From Georgenia muralis (GTDB lineage: Bacteria > Actinomycetota > Actinomycetes > Actinomycetales > Actinomycetaceae): a stretch of 64,000 nucleotides of DNA. Of the stretch, positions 54,143 through 61,599 are shown piece by piece. Location: the NCBI RefSeq assembly GCF_003814705.1, contig NZ_RKRA01000001.1:1488001-1552000 (forward strand). The letters are read 5' to 3'. Within the stretch, counting starts at the first letter, position 1; each line of letters starts with the position of its first letter. The position numbers and the translations under genes were made by a program. Under the pieces are notes generated by a model that was given only the letters and a program-made list of their open reading frames with translations, was not told the origin of the DNA and ran no database searches.

Positions 54143-55801
54143 GTGGCCACCATGTTCCCCACCGACGTCGACTTCCCCGCCGGCCGGCACGGCGAGCGGA
54201 CGGTGTGGGAGGCGCTGCGCGACCAGCTTCCCGACGAGGTCGTGGTCTGGTACTCGGTGCGGGTCCTTGACGGCGCCCGCGAGCGGGAGATCGACCTCCT
54301 CGTGGGCTGGCCCGGCGTGGGGTTCGCGGCCATCGAGGTCAAGGGTGGGCGGGTCGGCCGGACCGAGGAGGGCTGGTACTCCTCGGGCGCGGGCGGGTCC
54401 CACCGGATCGAGGACCCGGTGGCCCAGGTCCAGGACGCCCGCCACCACCTCACCAACCGGTTGCGTGAGCACGGCGTCGCGGCGCAGCGCGCGGTGGCAG
54501 CCCGGTGGGTCCACGTGGTCGCCTTCCCGGCCATGACCGTGCCGCCGTCGTGGGAGATGCCCGGCTGCCCGCGCGGCATCGTCATCGACCAGGTCGACCT
54601 CGACCACGTCGCCGAGCGCATCAGGGCCGCCATCAACCTCCACGGCACGGGCCACGCCCCGCCCGACGGTGACGACGTCCGTGCCGTCGCCGAGGCCCTC
54701 GCCGCCGTCCTCGCCGACCGGCAGGACCCGCGCACCCGCGCGCGCGAGCAGGAGACCGTCGCGGACCAGCTCACCGCCGACCAGGGCATGATCCTCGAGG
54801 CGATCCAGCACTGGCGGCGCGCCCGGATCATCGGCGGCGCCGGCACCGGCAAGACGTGGCTCGCCATGGAGCAGGCCCGGCGGCTGGCCGGTCGCGGCGA
54901 GCGGGTCGCGCTCGTCTGCTACAGCCGGGGCCTCGCCCGCTACCTGGAACGGCGGACCAGGACCTGGCGCAGGTCCGAGCGGCCCGCCTACGTCGGCCTC
55001 TTCCACGACCTGCCCGTGCGCTGGGGCGCCGAGCCCGGCGGCGACGACGACTCCGACTACTACGAGACCCGGCTGCCGCGCCGGCTGCGCGAGCTCGCCG
55101 CCGAAATGCCCCCTGCCGAGAAGTTCGACGCGATCGTCGTCGACGAGGCGCAGGACTTCTCCGACGCGTGGTGGCCGGCCCTGCTCGCCTGCCTGCGGGA
55201 CGACGAGCGCGGGGGCCTGTTCGTGTTCCTCGACGACGGGCAGAAGGTCTTCCCGCGCCAGGGCCAGGACCCGATCAGCCTCGACCCGTTCCAGCTGTCG
55301 AAGAACCTGCGCAACACCAAGCAGATCGGGCAGCTCATCGGCTCGATGTCAGCGGTGGCGATGATCCCCCGAGGCCTCCCCGGCCCGCCGGTCCGCGTCG
55401 CGGACGTCCCGGCGGAGAACGCCCTCGACGCCGCGGACGGCATCGTCGCTGAGCTCCTCGACCAGGGCTGGGAGCCCGGCGACGTCGCGCTCATCACGAC
55501 GGCGCACCGGCACCCCGTGCAGAAGGAGCTCGTCGAGGGGCGTGGCTGGGACGCCTACTGGGACGAGTACTTCGACGGCGAGGAGGTCTTCTACGGGCAC
55601 GTCCTCGGGTTCAAGGGCCTCGAGCGCCGGGTGGTGGTCCTGTGCGTCAACGGGCTGACCGGCGACCGCGCCCGCGAGCGGCTCTACACCGGGATGTCCC
55701 GCGCGACGTCGCTGCTCGTGCTCGTGGGGCCGCGCGACCTCGTCGAGAGCGTCGGCGGCGAAGGGGTCCGACGGCGGCTGACGTCCGCGGAGCCGATGTA
55801 G
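54143..55801 (+). CDS. NERD nuclease-related domain fused to UvrD-like helicase
   Basis: A 552-residue protein. Residues 10-130 are a NERD domain (GERTVWEAL, EREIDLLVGWPGVGFAAIEVKGG with restriction-like Asp and ExK positions). Residues 215-552 are a superfamily 1 helicase with Walker A IIGGAGTGKTWLA, IVVDEAQDFSDAWW, FVFLDDGQKVF, FQLSKNLRNTKQI, and C-terminal FKGLERRVVVLC and LYTGMSRAT. It is a likely DNA-processing or repair enzyme. The GTG at 54143 is supported by TAGGAA 6 bp upstream. The neighbouring recCBD operon has a related theme, but the genes are not in the same operon. Confidence 0.82.
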   Translation: MATMFPTDVDFPAGRHGERTVWEALRDQLPDEVVVWYSVRVLDGAREREIDLLVGWPGVGFAAIEVKGGRVGRTEEGWYSSGAGGSHRIEDPVAQVQDARHHLTNRLREHGVAAQRAVAARWVHVVAFPAMTVPPSWEMPGCPRGIVIDQVDLDHVAERIRAAINLHGTGHAPPDGDDVRAVAEALAAVLADRQDPRTRAREQETVADQLTADQGMILEAIQHWRRARIIGGAGTGKTWLAMEQARRLAGRGERVALVCYSRGLARYLERRTRTWRRSERPAYVGLFHDLPVRWGAEPGGDDDSDYYETRLPRRLRELAAEMPPAEKFDAIVVDEAQDFSDAWWPALLACLRDDERGGLFVFLDDGQKVFPRQGQDPISLDPFQLSKNLRNTKQIGQLIGSMSAVAMIPRGLPGPPVRVADVPAENALDAADGIVAELLDQGWEPGDVALITTAHRHPVQKELVEGRGWDAYWDEYFDGEEVFYGHVLGFKGLERRVVVLCVNGLTGDRARERLYTGMSRATSLLVLVGPRDLVESVGGEGVRRRLTSAEPM

Positions 55802-55809
55802 GACGTGGG

Positions 55810-56316
55810 TCAGTCCGCGAGCTCCGCCGGCCACACGACGGCGAATCGCTCGAGGACGATCTCGTCGTCGTCCCGGAAGACGGCCCCCCGGGCGGCGCAG
55901 GTGCGCTCCCAGTACCGGCGGTGCTCCCGCGCCCACGATGCGAGGGTGCGGTCGTCCTCGCCCTCGTCGCGGGCGAAGGCCTCGTCGACATCGGCGATCG
56001 TCGCGATCCGCAGCTCCGTGCTGCGCAGCACGACCCTCGGGGTCCCGGCCCCGTCGCAGGCGATCCAGTGCGAGCCCACCCGCGGGAGCGGCTCGCCGCG
56101 CGCGGCGAACTCCCCGACCAGCTCCGCCGTCGCCCGCTTCGGGCCGGCCAGGACGAGGCCGAGCAGCTCGTCGGCCAGCTCGGCGGAGTCGCCGAAGCGG
56201 TCCACCACGTGCTCGGGGCAGGCGCGGACGACGGCGGGGTGGGCGGCGGCATACGCGGCCCACATCATCTCGGCCGCGGCGAGGTCGAGCGGGCCGGGCG
56301 CGGTGCGAGCGGTCAT
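55810..56316 (-). CDS. ASCH-domain protein
   Basis: A 168-residue protein with an ASCH fold: FGDSAELADELLGLVLAGPKRATAELVGEF (with the conserved K-R-A-T), GSHWIACDGAGTPRVVLRSTELRI and a WERTC segment. ASCH proteins are proposed RNA-binding or nucleoside-modifying proteins; some hydrolyse N4-acetylcytidine. The exact role here is unknown. The ATG at 56316 is supported by TACCGT 6 bp upstream. It converges on the NERD-helicase gene with an 8-bp gap. Confidence 0.8.
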   Translation of the reverse strand: MTARTAPGPLDLAAAEMMWAAYAAAHPAVVRACPEHVVDRFGDSAELADELLGLVLAGPKRATAELVGEFAARGEPLPRVGSHWIACDGAGTPRVVLRSTELRIATIADVDEAFARDEGEDDRTLASWAREHRRYWERTCAARGAVFRDDDEIVLERFAVVWPAELAD

Positions 56317-56322
56317 GGCCGC

Positions 56323-56328
56323 ACGGTA
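56323..56328 (-). promoter_or_regulatory. -10 element of a leaderless promoter for the ASCH gene
   Basis: TACCGT on the minus strand is followed by 6 bp and the ATG at 56316. Confidence 0.5.
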
Positions 56329-56351
56329 GCGGTCCTCGGCGTGCGGGCTTC

Positions 56352-57083
56352 TCAGTCGGCCGTGAAGGTGACGTCCCGCAGCTCGTGCCAGACCTCCATG
56401 ACGATGCCGCGTGCGTGGTCCTCGGCGGCGTCGACGTCACCGGTCGCCACCGCGCGGGCCAGCCGCTCGTGGTGGTCGAGGGCCTCGGCGACCGGGAGCT
56501 CGGGCGACAGGTGCAGCTGCGTGCGACCGGCGAGCACCTCGGCGATGACGTCGGCGAGCGCGCCGAGCATGTCGTTGCCGCTGGCCTCGATGAGCAGGGC
56601 GTGGAAGTCGATGTCGGCCGTGAGGTAGCCCGGGTCGGTGCCGCGCCCCTCCTCGCCCAGCCGCCGGAGCGTCGCGGCGAGCTCGACCAGCCGGGCCGCC
56701 GCCGCGGGCGTCGCCCGGAGCGCGGCCAGGCGCGCGGCCGTCGGCTCGACGGCGAGCCGCAGCTCGGTGAGCCGGCGCAGCTGCTCGTCGCGCTGGGGTC
56801 CTGAGAGCCGCCACCGGATCAGGCGCGGGTCGAGCACCTGCCAGTGCGTCGCCGGCAGCACCCGCACCCCCACGCGCCGGCGTGACTCGACCATGCCGAG
56901 CGACTCCAGGACGCGGACGGCCTCACGGATCACGGTGCGCGAGACCCCGTGGTCCTCGGCGAGGGTGGCGAGGGTCAGCACGCTCCCCGCGGGCAGCGAG
57001 CCGTGGGTGATCGCGCGCCCGAGGTCGTCCAGGACGTCGGTGTGCAGCACGGGTGCGGTGTCCCGCGCGCTTCGGTCTGTCAT
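56352..57083 (-). CDS. GntR/FCD-family repressor of the idonate/gluconate locus
   Basis: A 243-residue FadR-type regulator: winged helix at about residues 15-80 (LATLAEDHGVSRTVIREAVRVLESLGMV), then an FCD domain with metal-ligand residues in DIDFHALLIEASGN and DHHERLARAV. It is divergent from gntP and separated from it by 197 bp carrying two tandem palindromic operators, so control of gntP-idnO-idnD by gluconate or a related acid is the natural reading (inference). I use the ATG at 57083 with GAGGACGC upstream; the longer frame has no family match. Confidence 0.87.
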   Translation of the reverse strand: MTDRSARDTAPVLHTDVLDDLGRAITHGSLPAGSVLTLATLAEDHGVSRTVIREAVRVLESLGMVESRRRVGVRVLPATHWQVLDPRLIRWRLSGPQRDEQLRRLTELRLAVEPTAARLAALRATPAAAARLVELAATLRRLGEEGRGTDPGYLTADIDFHALLIEASGNDMLGALADVIAEVLAGRTQLHLSPELPVAEALDHHERLARAVATGDVDAAEDHARGIVMEVWHELRDVTFTAD

Positions 57084-57144
57084 GCGTCCTCTTCGTCGCC
57101 GTCGGCCGTGAGGTCCACCGCCCTGTGTGGCGCCCATCCAACCA

Positions 57145-57177
57145 AAAGATGTGACCTTTGACAAAGGTGTGATCTTT
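57145..57177. promoter_or_regulatory. two tandem 15-bp palindromic operators
   Basis: Copies at 57145-57159 and 57163-57177 fit AAAGrTGTGAyCTTT, each an inverted repeat with a GTG centre, 18 bp apart. The junction also forms ACCTTTG-A-CAAAGGT. They overlap a perfect TTGACA and the likely divergent promoter, as expected for the adjacent GntR repressor. Confidence 0.7.
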
Positions 57178-57186
57178 GTGTGAGGG
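57158..57186 (+). promoter_or_regulatory. probable promoter of the gntP operon
   Basis: TTGACA (57158-57163) is a perfect -35; the best spaced -10 (TGAGGG at 57181, 17-bp spacing) is weak. On the opposite strand TTGTCA, 17 bp and TTGGAT give a candidate promoter for the regulator gene. Confidence 0.5.
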
Positions 57187-57280
57187 TGTCGCCGCACGCC
57201 TCGCGGGTGCAACTGATGGCAACTGCTTGCCGGGCCGCTGCGCCGCCGCACGAGCCCCCTGAAATCAACGGAGATCCTTC

Positions 57281-58657
57281 ATGGAAGACTGGACACAGAC
57301 CTTGGGAGCGGCCCCGCTCCTCGGGATCGCGGCGGGCGCCATCGCGCTCATCCTGATCCTGGTCATCAAGTTCAAGATGCACGCGTTCCTCACGCTCATC
57401 CTGGTCTCGCTGGCCACCGCCTTCGCCACCGGCATCCCGGTCGGCCAGATCGTCAGCACACTGGTGACGGGCTTCGGCGGCACCCTCGGCTCCGTCGCCC
57501 TGCTCGTGGGCCTCGGCGCCATGCTCGGCAAGATGGTTGAGCACTCCGGCGGCGCGAAGGTGCTCGCCGACAAGATGGTCGACATCTTCGGCGAGAAGCG
57601 GGCGCCGTTCGCCCTCGGCATCGCCTCGCTCATCATGGGCTTCCCGATCTTCTTCGACGCCGGGCTCGTCGTCATGCTGCCCGTGATCTTCGCCGTCGCC
57701 CGCCGCATGGGCGGCAACGTCCTGCTCTACGGCTTCCCCGCCGCCGCGGCCTTCTCGGTCATGCACGTCTTCGTGCCGCCGCACCCCGGCCCGGTCGCCG
57801 CGTCCGAGCTCTACGGCGCCAACGTCGGCATGGTGCTGCTCATCGGCCTCATCATCGTCTTCCCGCTGTGGTACGTCTCCGGTTACCTCTGGGGCAAGTA
57901 CGTCGGCCGGAAGTGGATCTACCCGATCCCCGCGCTGTTCGGCTCCCTCGACGCCGACCAGCCCACCAACCCGCCCAAGGCCGGCACCGTCATCGGGGTC
58001 ATGCTCGTCCCTCTGGTCCTCATCTTCATGAACACCGGGATCGACTTCCTCGACGCCGCCGGCGTCGTCGACGGCGAGGCCACCTGGGCCCAGGTCCTCA
58101 CGGTCATCGGATCCTCCGCGGTCGCGCTGCTCATCTCGGTCCTCGTGGCCGTCTGGGTGCTCGGCACCCGCCGCGGCGAGCACGGCACGGCGCTGGAGAA
58201 GGTCGTGGACTCCGCGCTCGGCCCGGTGGCCTCGGTCATCCTCATCACCGGCGCCGGTGGCATGTTCGGTGGCGTCCTGCGCGCATCCGGCATCGGCGAC
58301 GCCCTGTCGGGCACGCTGGAGAACATCGGCCTGCCGGTGATCTTCGCCGCCTACGTCATCGCCGTCGTCCTGCGCCTGGCGCAGGGCTCGGCCACCGTCG
58401 CCCTCGTCACCGCGGCCGGGCTCATGGCCCCGGCCGTCGCGGCCGGCGACTACAGCGCGATCCAGATCGCGGCGATCACGCTCGCCACGGCCGCCGGCTC
58501 GGTCTTCGCCAGCCACGTCAACGACTCCGGGTTCTGGCTCGTGGGCCGCCTCATGGGCATGGACGTCAAGACCACCCTGAAGACCTGGACCGTCCAGCAG
58601 ACCATCGAGTCGGTCCTCGGCTTCCTCCTGACGCTCGTCATCTTCTGGATCGGCTGA
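57281..58657 (+). CDS. gntP: GntP-family gluconate/idonate permease
   Basis: A 458-residue permease of the gluconate:H+ symporter family with about twelve to fourteen helices. Conserved blocks are LLVGLGAMLGKMVEHSGGA, IMGFPIFFDAGLVVMLPVIF, VMHVFVPPHPGPVAASELYG, and the C-terminal GSVFASHVNDSGFWLV. The ATG at 57281 is preceded by GGAGATC. It is the first gene of an operon with idnO (1 bp after the stop) and idnD, so it probably imports gluconate, idonate or 5-ketogluconate. Regulation should be by the divergent GntR. Confidence 0.9.
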   Translation: MEDWTQTLGAAPLLGIAAGAIALILILVIKFKMHAFLTLILVSLATAFATGIPVGQIVSTLVTGFGGTLGSVALLVGLGAMLGKMVEHSGGAKVLADKMVDIFGEKRAPFALGIASLIMGFPIFFDAGLVVMLPVIFAVARRMGGNVLLYGFPAAAAFSVMHVFVPPHPGPVAASELYGANVGMVLLIGLIIVFPLWYVSGYLWGKYVGRKWIYPIPALFGSLDADQPTNPPKAGTVIGVMLVPLVLIFMNTGIDFLDAAGVVDGEATWAQVLTVIGSSAVALLISVLVAVWVLGTRRGEHGTALEKVVDSALGPVASVILITGAGGMFGGVLRASGIGDALSGTLENIGLPVIFAAYVIAVVLRLAQGSATVALVTAAGLMAPAVAAGDYSAIQIAAITLATAAGSVFASHVNDSGFWLVGRLMGMDVKTTLKTWTVQQTIESVLGFLLTLVIFWIG

Positions 58658-58658
58658 C

Positions 58659-59429
58659 GTGGTGGCCGGCGTCTTCGACATCACCGGGAAGCTGGCGCTC
58701 GTCACCGGCTCCTCCCGGGGCCTGGGCAACGCCCTCGCGACCGGCCTCGCCGAGGCCGGGGCGCGGGTGGTCCTGCACGGGCGCGACGGCGCAGCGCTGG
58801 CGCAGGCGCAGGAGCGGCTCACGGCCCTGACCGGGACCGCCACCCCCGCCGTCTCCTTCGACGTGACCGACCAGGTCGCGGTCCGCGAGGGGGTGGCGGG
58901 GCTGGTCGCCGAGCACGGCGTCCCGGACATCCTCGTCAACAACGCCGGCATCCAGCGGCGGGCGCCGTTCAACGAGTTCGCGCCCGCCGACTGGGACGAC
59001 CTCGTCGCGGCCAACCTCTCCAGCGTCTTCTACGTCTCCCAGCAGGTGACGCGGGGCATGGCCGAGCGCGGGTCGGGCAAGGTCGTCAACATCGGGTCGG
59101 TCCAGGCGATGCTCGCCCGCCAGACCATCGCCCCGTACTCGGCGACCAAGGGCGGCGTCGCCATGCTCACCAAGGGCATGGCCGCCGACCTCGCCCGGTT
59201 CAACATCCAGGTCAACGCCATCTCGCCGGGCTACTTCGCCACCGAGATGAACAAGGCGCTGGTCGAGGACGAGGCGTTCAACGCCTGGGTGGTGGGCCGC
59301 ACCCCGGCCCAGCGCTGGGGCCGGTTCGACGAGCTCGTCGGCACCCTGCTCTACCTCGCGTCCGACGCCTCGAGCTTCGTCTCGGGCCAGAACATCTTCG
59401 TCGACGGCGGCATGACCTCCGTGGTCTGA
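58659..59429 (+). CDS. idnO: SDR oxidoreductase, gluconate 5-dehydrogenase type
   Basis: A 256-residue classical short-chain dehydrogenase: cofactor motif TGSSRGLGNALA, NNAGIQRR, catalytic Ser (NIGSVQA) and Tyr-Lys in YSATKGG, and a C-terminal FVDGGMTSVV. The context between GntP and an idonate dehydrogenase-like protein matches IdnO, which interconverts 5-ketogluconate and gluconate. GTG at 58659 is the start, 1 bp after gntP. Assignment of substrate is by operon context. Confidence 0.85.
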   Translation: MVAGVFDITGKLALVTGSSRGLGNALATGLAEAGARVVLHGRDGAALAQAQERLTALTGTATPAVSFDVTDQVAVREGVAGLVAEHGVPDILVNNAGIQRRAPFNEFAPADWDDLVAANLSSVFYVSQQVTRGMAERGSGKVVNIGSVQAMLARQTIAPYSATKGGVAMLTKGMAADLARFNIQVNAISPGYFATEMNKALVEDEAFNAWVVGRTPAQRWGRFDELVGTLLYLASDASSFVSGQNIFVDGGMTSVV

Positions 59430-59442
59430 GGAAAGGATCACC

Positions 59443-60465
59443 ATGAGAGCGATCGTCATCAACGGCAGGCTGGACCTCACCGAGGCCGAGGTCCCCACCC
59501 CCGAGCCCGGGGCGGAGCAGGTGCGCCTGCGCATGGCCTTCGGCGGGATCTGCGGGTCGGACCTGCACTACTACAACGAGGGCGCCAACGGCGAGTACGT
59601 CGTCCGGGAGCCCCTCGTGCCCGGGCACGAGGTCTCCGGCACGGTCGACCTCGACCCGTCCGGCGAGCTCGCCCCGGGCACGCCGGTCACCGTCCACCCC
59701 GCGCGGTTCGGCACCCCCGAGCACGGCATCGAGGACCGCAGGCACCTGTGGCCCGGCGGCTCCTACCTTGGCAGCGCCTCGACCTGGCCGCACACCCAGG
59801 GCGGCATGAGCGAGTACCTCGTCGTCGAGAAGGACATGGTCCGCGTCCTGCCCGGCTCCCTGCCGCTGCGGCGCGCGGCCCTCGCCGAGCCGCTCGCCGT
59901 CGCCCTGCACGCCATCGTGGTGGCCGGCGGGGTGGCGGGGAAGCGGGTGCTCGTCTCCGGGTCCGGGCCCATCGGTCTGCTCGCAGCGGCCGCCGCGCTG
60001 GCGAAGGGCGCGGCCGAGGTCGTCGCCACCGACGTCCTCACCGGCCCGCTCGAGCGGGCCCGGGCCCTCGGCGTGCACGGCACCGTCCAGGTCGGGGTCG
60101 AGGAGATCCCCGCCGCGGCGTTCGACGTCGTCCTGGAGTGCTCCGGCGTCCCCGCCGCCATCAGCCCGGCCCTGGTCGGTGCCCGCCGAGCGGGCATCGT
60201 CGTCCAGGTCGGCATGGTGCCCAACGAGGCCAGGCCCGTGAACCTGGCCCCGCTGGTCTCCAAGGAGCTCCAGCTCCGCGGGACGTTCCGCTTCGACGAC
60301 GAGATCGACGAGGCCGTGGCGATCCTCGACGCGACCCCGTCGATCGACCAGGTGATCACGCACACGCTGCCCGCGGGGCGGGCGCTCGAGGCCTTCGCCG
60401 CGGCCAAGGACTCCGAGCGCTCCGGCAAGGTCGTCGTCTCGCTGTGGGGCGACGACGAGGAGTGA
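59443..60465 (+). CDS. idnD: zinc-dependent alcohol dehydrogenase, L-idonate 5-dehydrogenase type
   Basis: A 340-residue medium-chain dehydrogenase. The zinc site includes GGICGSDLHYY (Cys ligand) and VPGHEVSGTV (His-Glu); the NAD fold shows VLVSGSGPIGLLAAAAAL. It resembles IdnD, which oxidises L-idonate to 5-ketogluconate, the substrate of the preceding SDR. The ATG at 59443 has GAGGAAAGG upstream, 13 bp after idnO. The structural four-Cys zinc lobe is missing, as in the IdnD subgroup. No gluconate kinase follows; a strong hairpin ends the operon. Confidence 0.85.
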   Translation: MRAIVINGRLDLTEAEVPTPEPGAEQVRLRMAFGGICGSDLHYYNEGANGEYVVREPLVPGHEVSGTVDLDPSGELAPGTPVTVHPARFGTPEHGIEDRRHLWPGGSYLGSASTWPHTQGGMSEYLVVEKDMVRVLPGSLPLRRAALAEPLAVALHAIVVAGGVAGKRVLVSGSGPIGLLAAAAALAKGAAEVVATDVLTGPLERARALGVHGTVQVGVEEIPAAAFDVVLECSGVPAAISPALVGARRAGIVVQVGMVPNEARPVNLAPLVSKELQLRGTFRFDDEIDEAVAILDATPSIDQVITHTLPAGRALEAFAAAKDSERSGKVVVSLWGDDEE

Positions 60466-60493
60466 CCTGACGCCGGTCACCTGAGGCCGGCCG

Positions 60494-60534
60494 ACGACGG
60501 CGCGGGTGTCGCAGGGCGACGTCCGCGCCGTCGT
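60494..60534. terminator. bidirectional terminator between idnD and nfo
   Basis: A perfect 12-bp stem (ACGACGGCGCGG and complement) with a 17-nt loop lies in the convergent gap, 29 bp after idnD and 76 bp after nfo on the other strand. Confidence 0.7.
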
Positions 60535-60609
60535 TCGTGCTCCTCCGTGCTGTCCGCGCCGCAGATGGGCCTCGTCCGGCGCCGGCCGGCACCGGTGCGA
60601 GCGCCCTTC

Positions 60610-61431
60610 TCACAGGCGCGAGCGGATCCAGTCGAAGTCGGCCCGGTGCTCCTCGGCCCCGCCCGGGGTCTCGCACACCACCGGCGCGCCCGCGTCCCGG
60701 ACGACGGCGGCGAGCAGGTCGGGATCGATCTGGCCCTGGCCGAGGCTCGTGTGCCGGTCCGCGCCGGAGTCCGCGGCGTCGCGGCTGTCGTTGAGGTGGA
60801 CCAGGTCGATCCGGCCGGTGATGGCCCGGACCTGCCCGACGACGGCGGCGAGGTCGGCGCCGCCGGCGTGGGCGTGGCAGGTGTCGAGGCAGAAGCCCAC
60901 CGAGCCGAAGCCCTCGGCGCCCGAGATCGCCTCCCACAGGCGCTCCAGGCGCTCGAGCCGGCGCGCCATCGCGTGGTTGCCGCCGGCGGTGTTCTCGATG
61001 AGCAGGGGCACCTTGAGGTCGGTCTGCTCGACGGCCTTGCGCCAGTTGTCGAACCCCTTCTCCAGCTCGGCGTCCGAGCCCACGTGGCCGCCGTGGACGA
61101 TGAGCCCCTTGGCGCCGACCTCGGCCGCGACGTCCATCTGCTGCTGGAGGATCTTGCGGCTGGGGATCCGGATGCGGTTGTTCAGGGTCGCGACGTTGAC
61201 GACGTACGGGGCGTGGACGTAGAGGTCGACCCCGGCGGCCTCGGCGTCGGCCCGCAGCGCCGCGGCGCCGCCGGCGTAGGTCAGGACCGGCTTCTTCCAC
61301 CCCTGGGGGTCGCCGACGAAGAACTGGCTGAGCGTCGCACCGCGCTCGCGGGCGGCGGCGACCGGGTCGTCGTGGCGCACGTGGGCGCCGATCCGCAGTG
61401 TGGTGGCCGTGAGGGGGGTCGCGTCGGGCAT
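60610..61431 (-). CDS. nfo: deoxyribonuclease IV (AP endonuclease)
   Basis: A 273-residue class II AP endonuclease with the TIM-barrel trinuclear zinc site: IGAHV at the N-terminus, HAPYVVNVAT, LIVHGGHVGS, LLIENTAGG (Glu ligand), FCLDTCHAHAGG (Asp/His ligands), LVHLNDSRD, and VVCETPGG at the end. It cuts DNA 5' to abasic sites in base excision repair. The ATG at 61431 is supported by TATGGT 6 bp upstream. It is divergent from nrdD. Confidence 0.93.
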   Translation of the reverse strand: MPDATPLTATTLRIGAHVRHDDPVAAARERGATLSQFFVGDPQGWKKPVLTYAGGAAALRADAEAAGVDLYVHAPYVVNVATLNNRIRIPSRKILQQQMDVAAEVGAKGLIVHGGHVGSDAELEKGFDNWRKAVEQTDLKVPLLIENTAGGNHAMARRLERLERLWEAISGAEGFGSVGFCLDTCHAHAGGADLAAVVGQVRAITGRIDLVHLNDSRDAADSGADRHTSLGQGQIDPDLLAAVVRDAGAPVVCETPGGAEEHRADFDWIRSRL

Positions 61432-61437
61432 GGCAGA

Positions 61438-61443
61438 ACCATA
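61438..61443 (-). promoter_or_regulatory. -10 element of a leaderless promoter for nfo
   Basis: TATGGT on the minus strand is followed by exactly 6 bp and the ATG at 61431. Confidence 0.55.
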
Positions 61444-61497
61444 GGCGCCCGCCGGGACCATCGTCCTGCACGGGAGCCGAACTCCGGACAATTCGAG

Positions 61498-61511
61498 CAC
61501 TAGATGTTGTG
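61498..61511 (+). promoter_or_regulatory. NrdR box 1 upstream of nrdD
   Basis: CACTAGATGTTGTG fits the imperfect palindrome bound by the ATP-cone repressor NrdR. Its centre is 32 bp from box 2, about three helical turns, the usual NrdR spacing. Confidence 0.75.
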
Positions 61512-61529
61512 GTCGGCGCCGCGACACGC

Positions 61530-61543
61530 CACAACATGGTGTG
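61530..61543 (+). promoter_or_regulatory. NrdR box 2 upstream of nrdD
   Basis: CACAACATGGTGTG is the second box. It overlaps the expected -35 position of the TAGCGT promoter, so NrdR binding should block transcription. Confidence 0.75.
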
Positions 61544-61563
61544 TCCGTGCCCGGCGGTGGCCG

Positions 61564-61569
61564 TAGCGT
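61564..61569 (+). promoter_or_regulatory. -10 element of the nrdDG promoter
   Basis: TAGCGT lies 30 bp before the nrdD ATG, giving a leader of about 24 nt with a GAGGAG ribosome site. Confidence 0.55.
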
Positions 61570-61599
61570 CGGCGTTCCCACCACACCGAGGAGCGCCGC

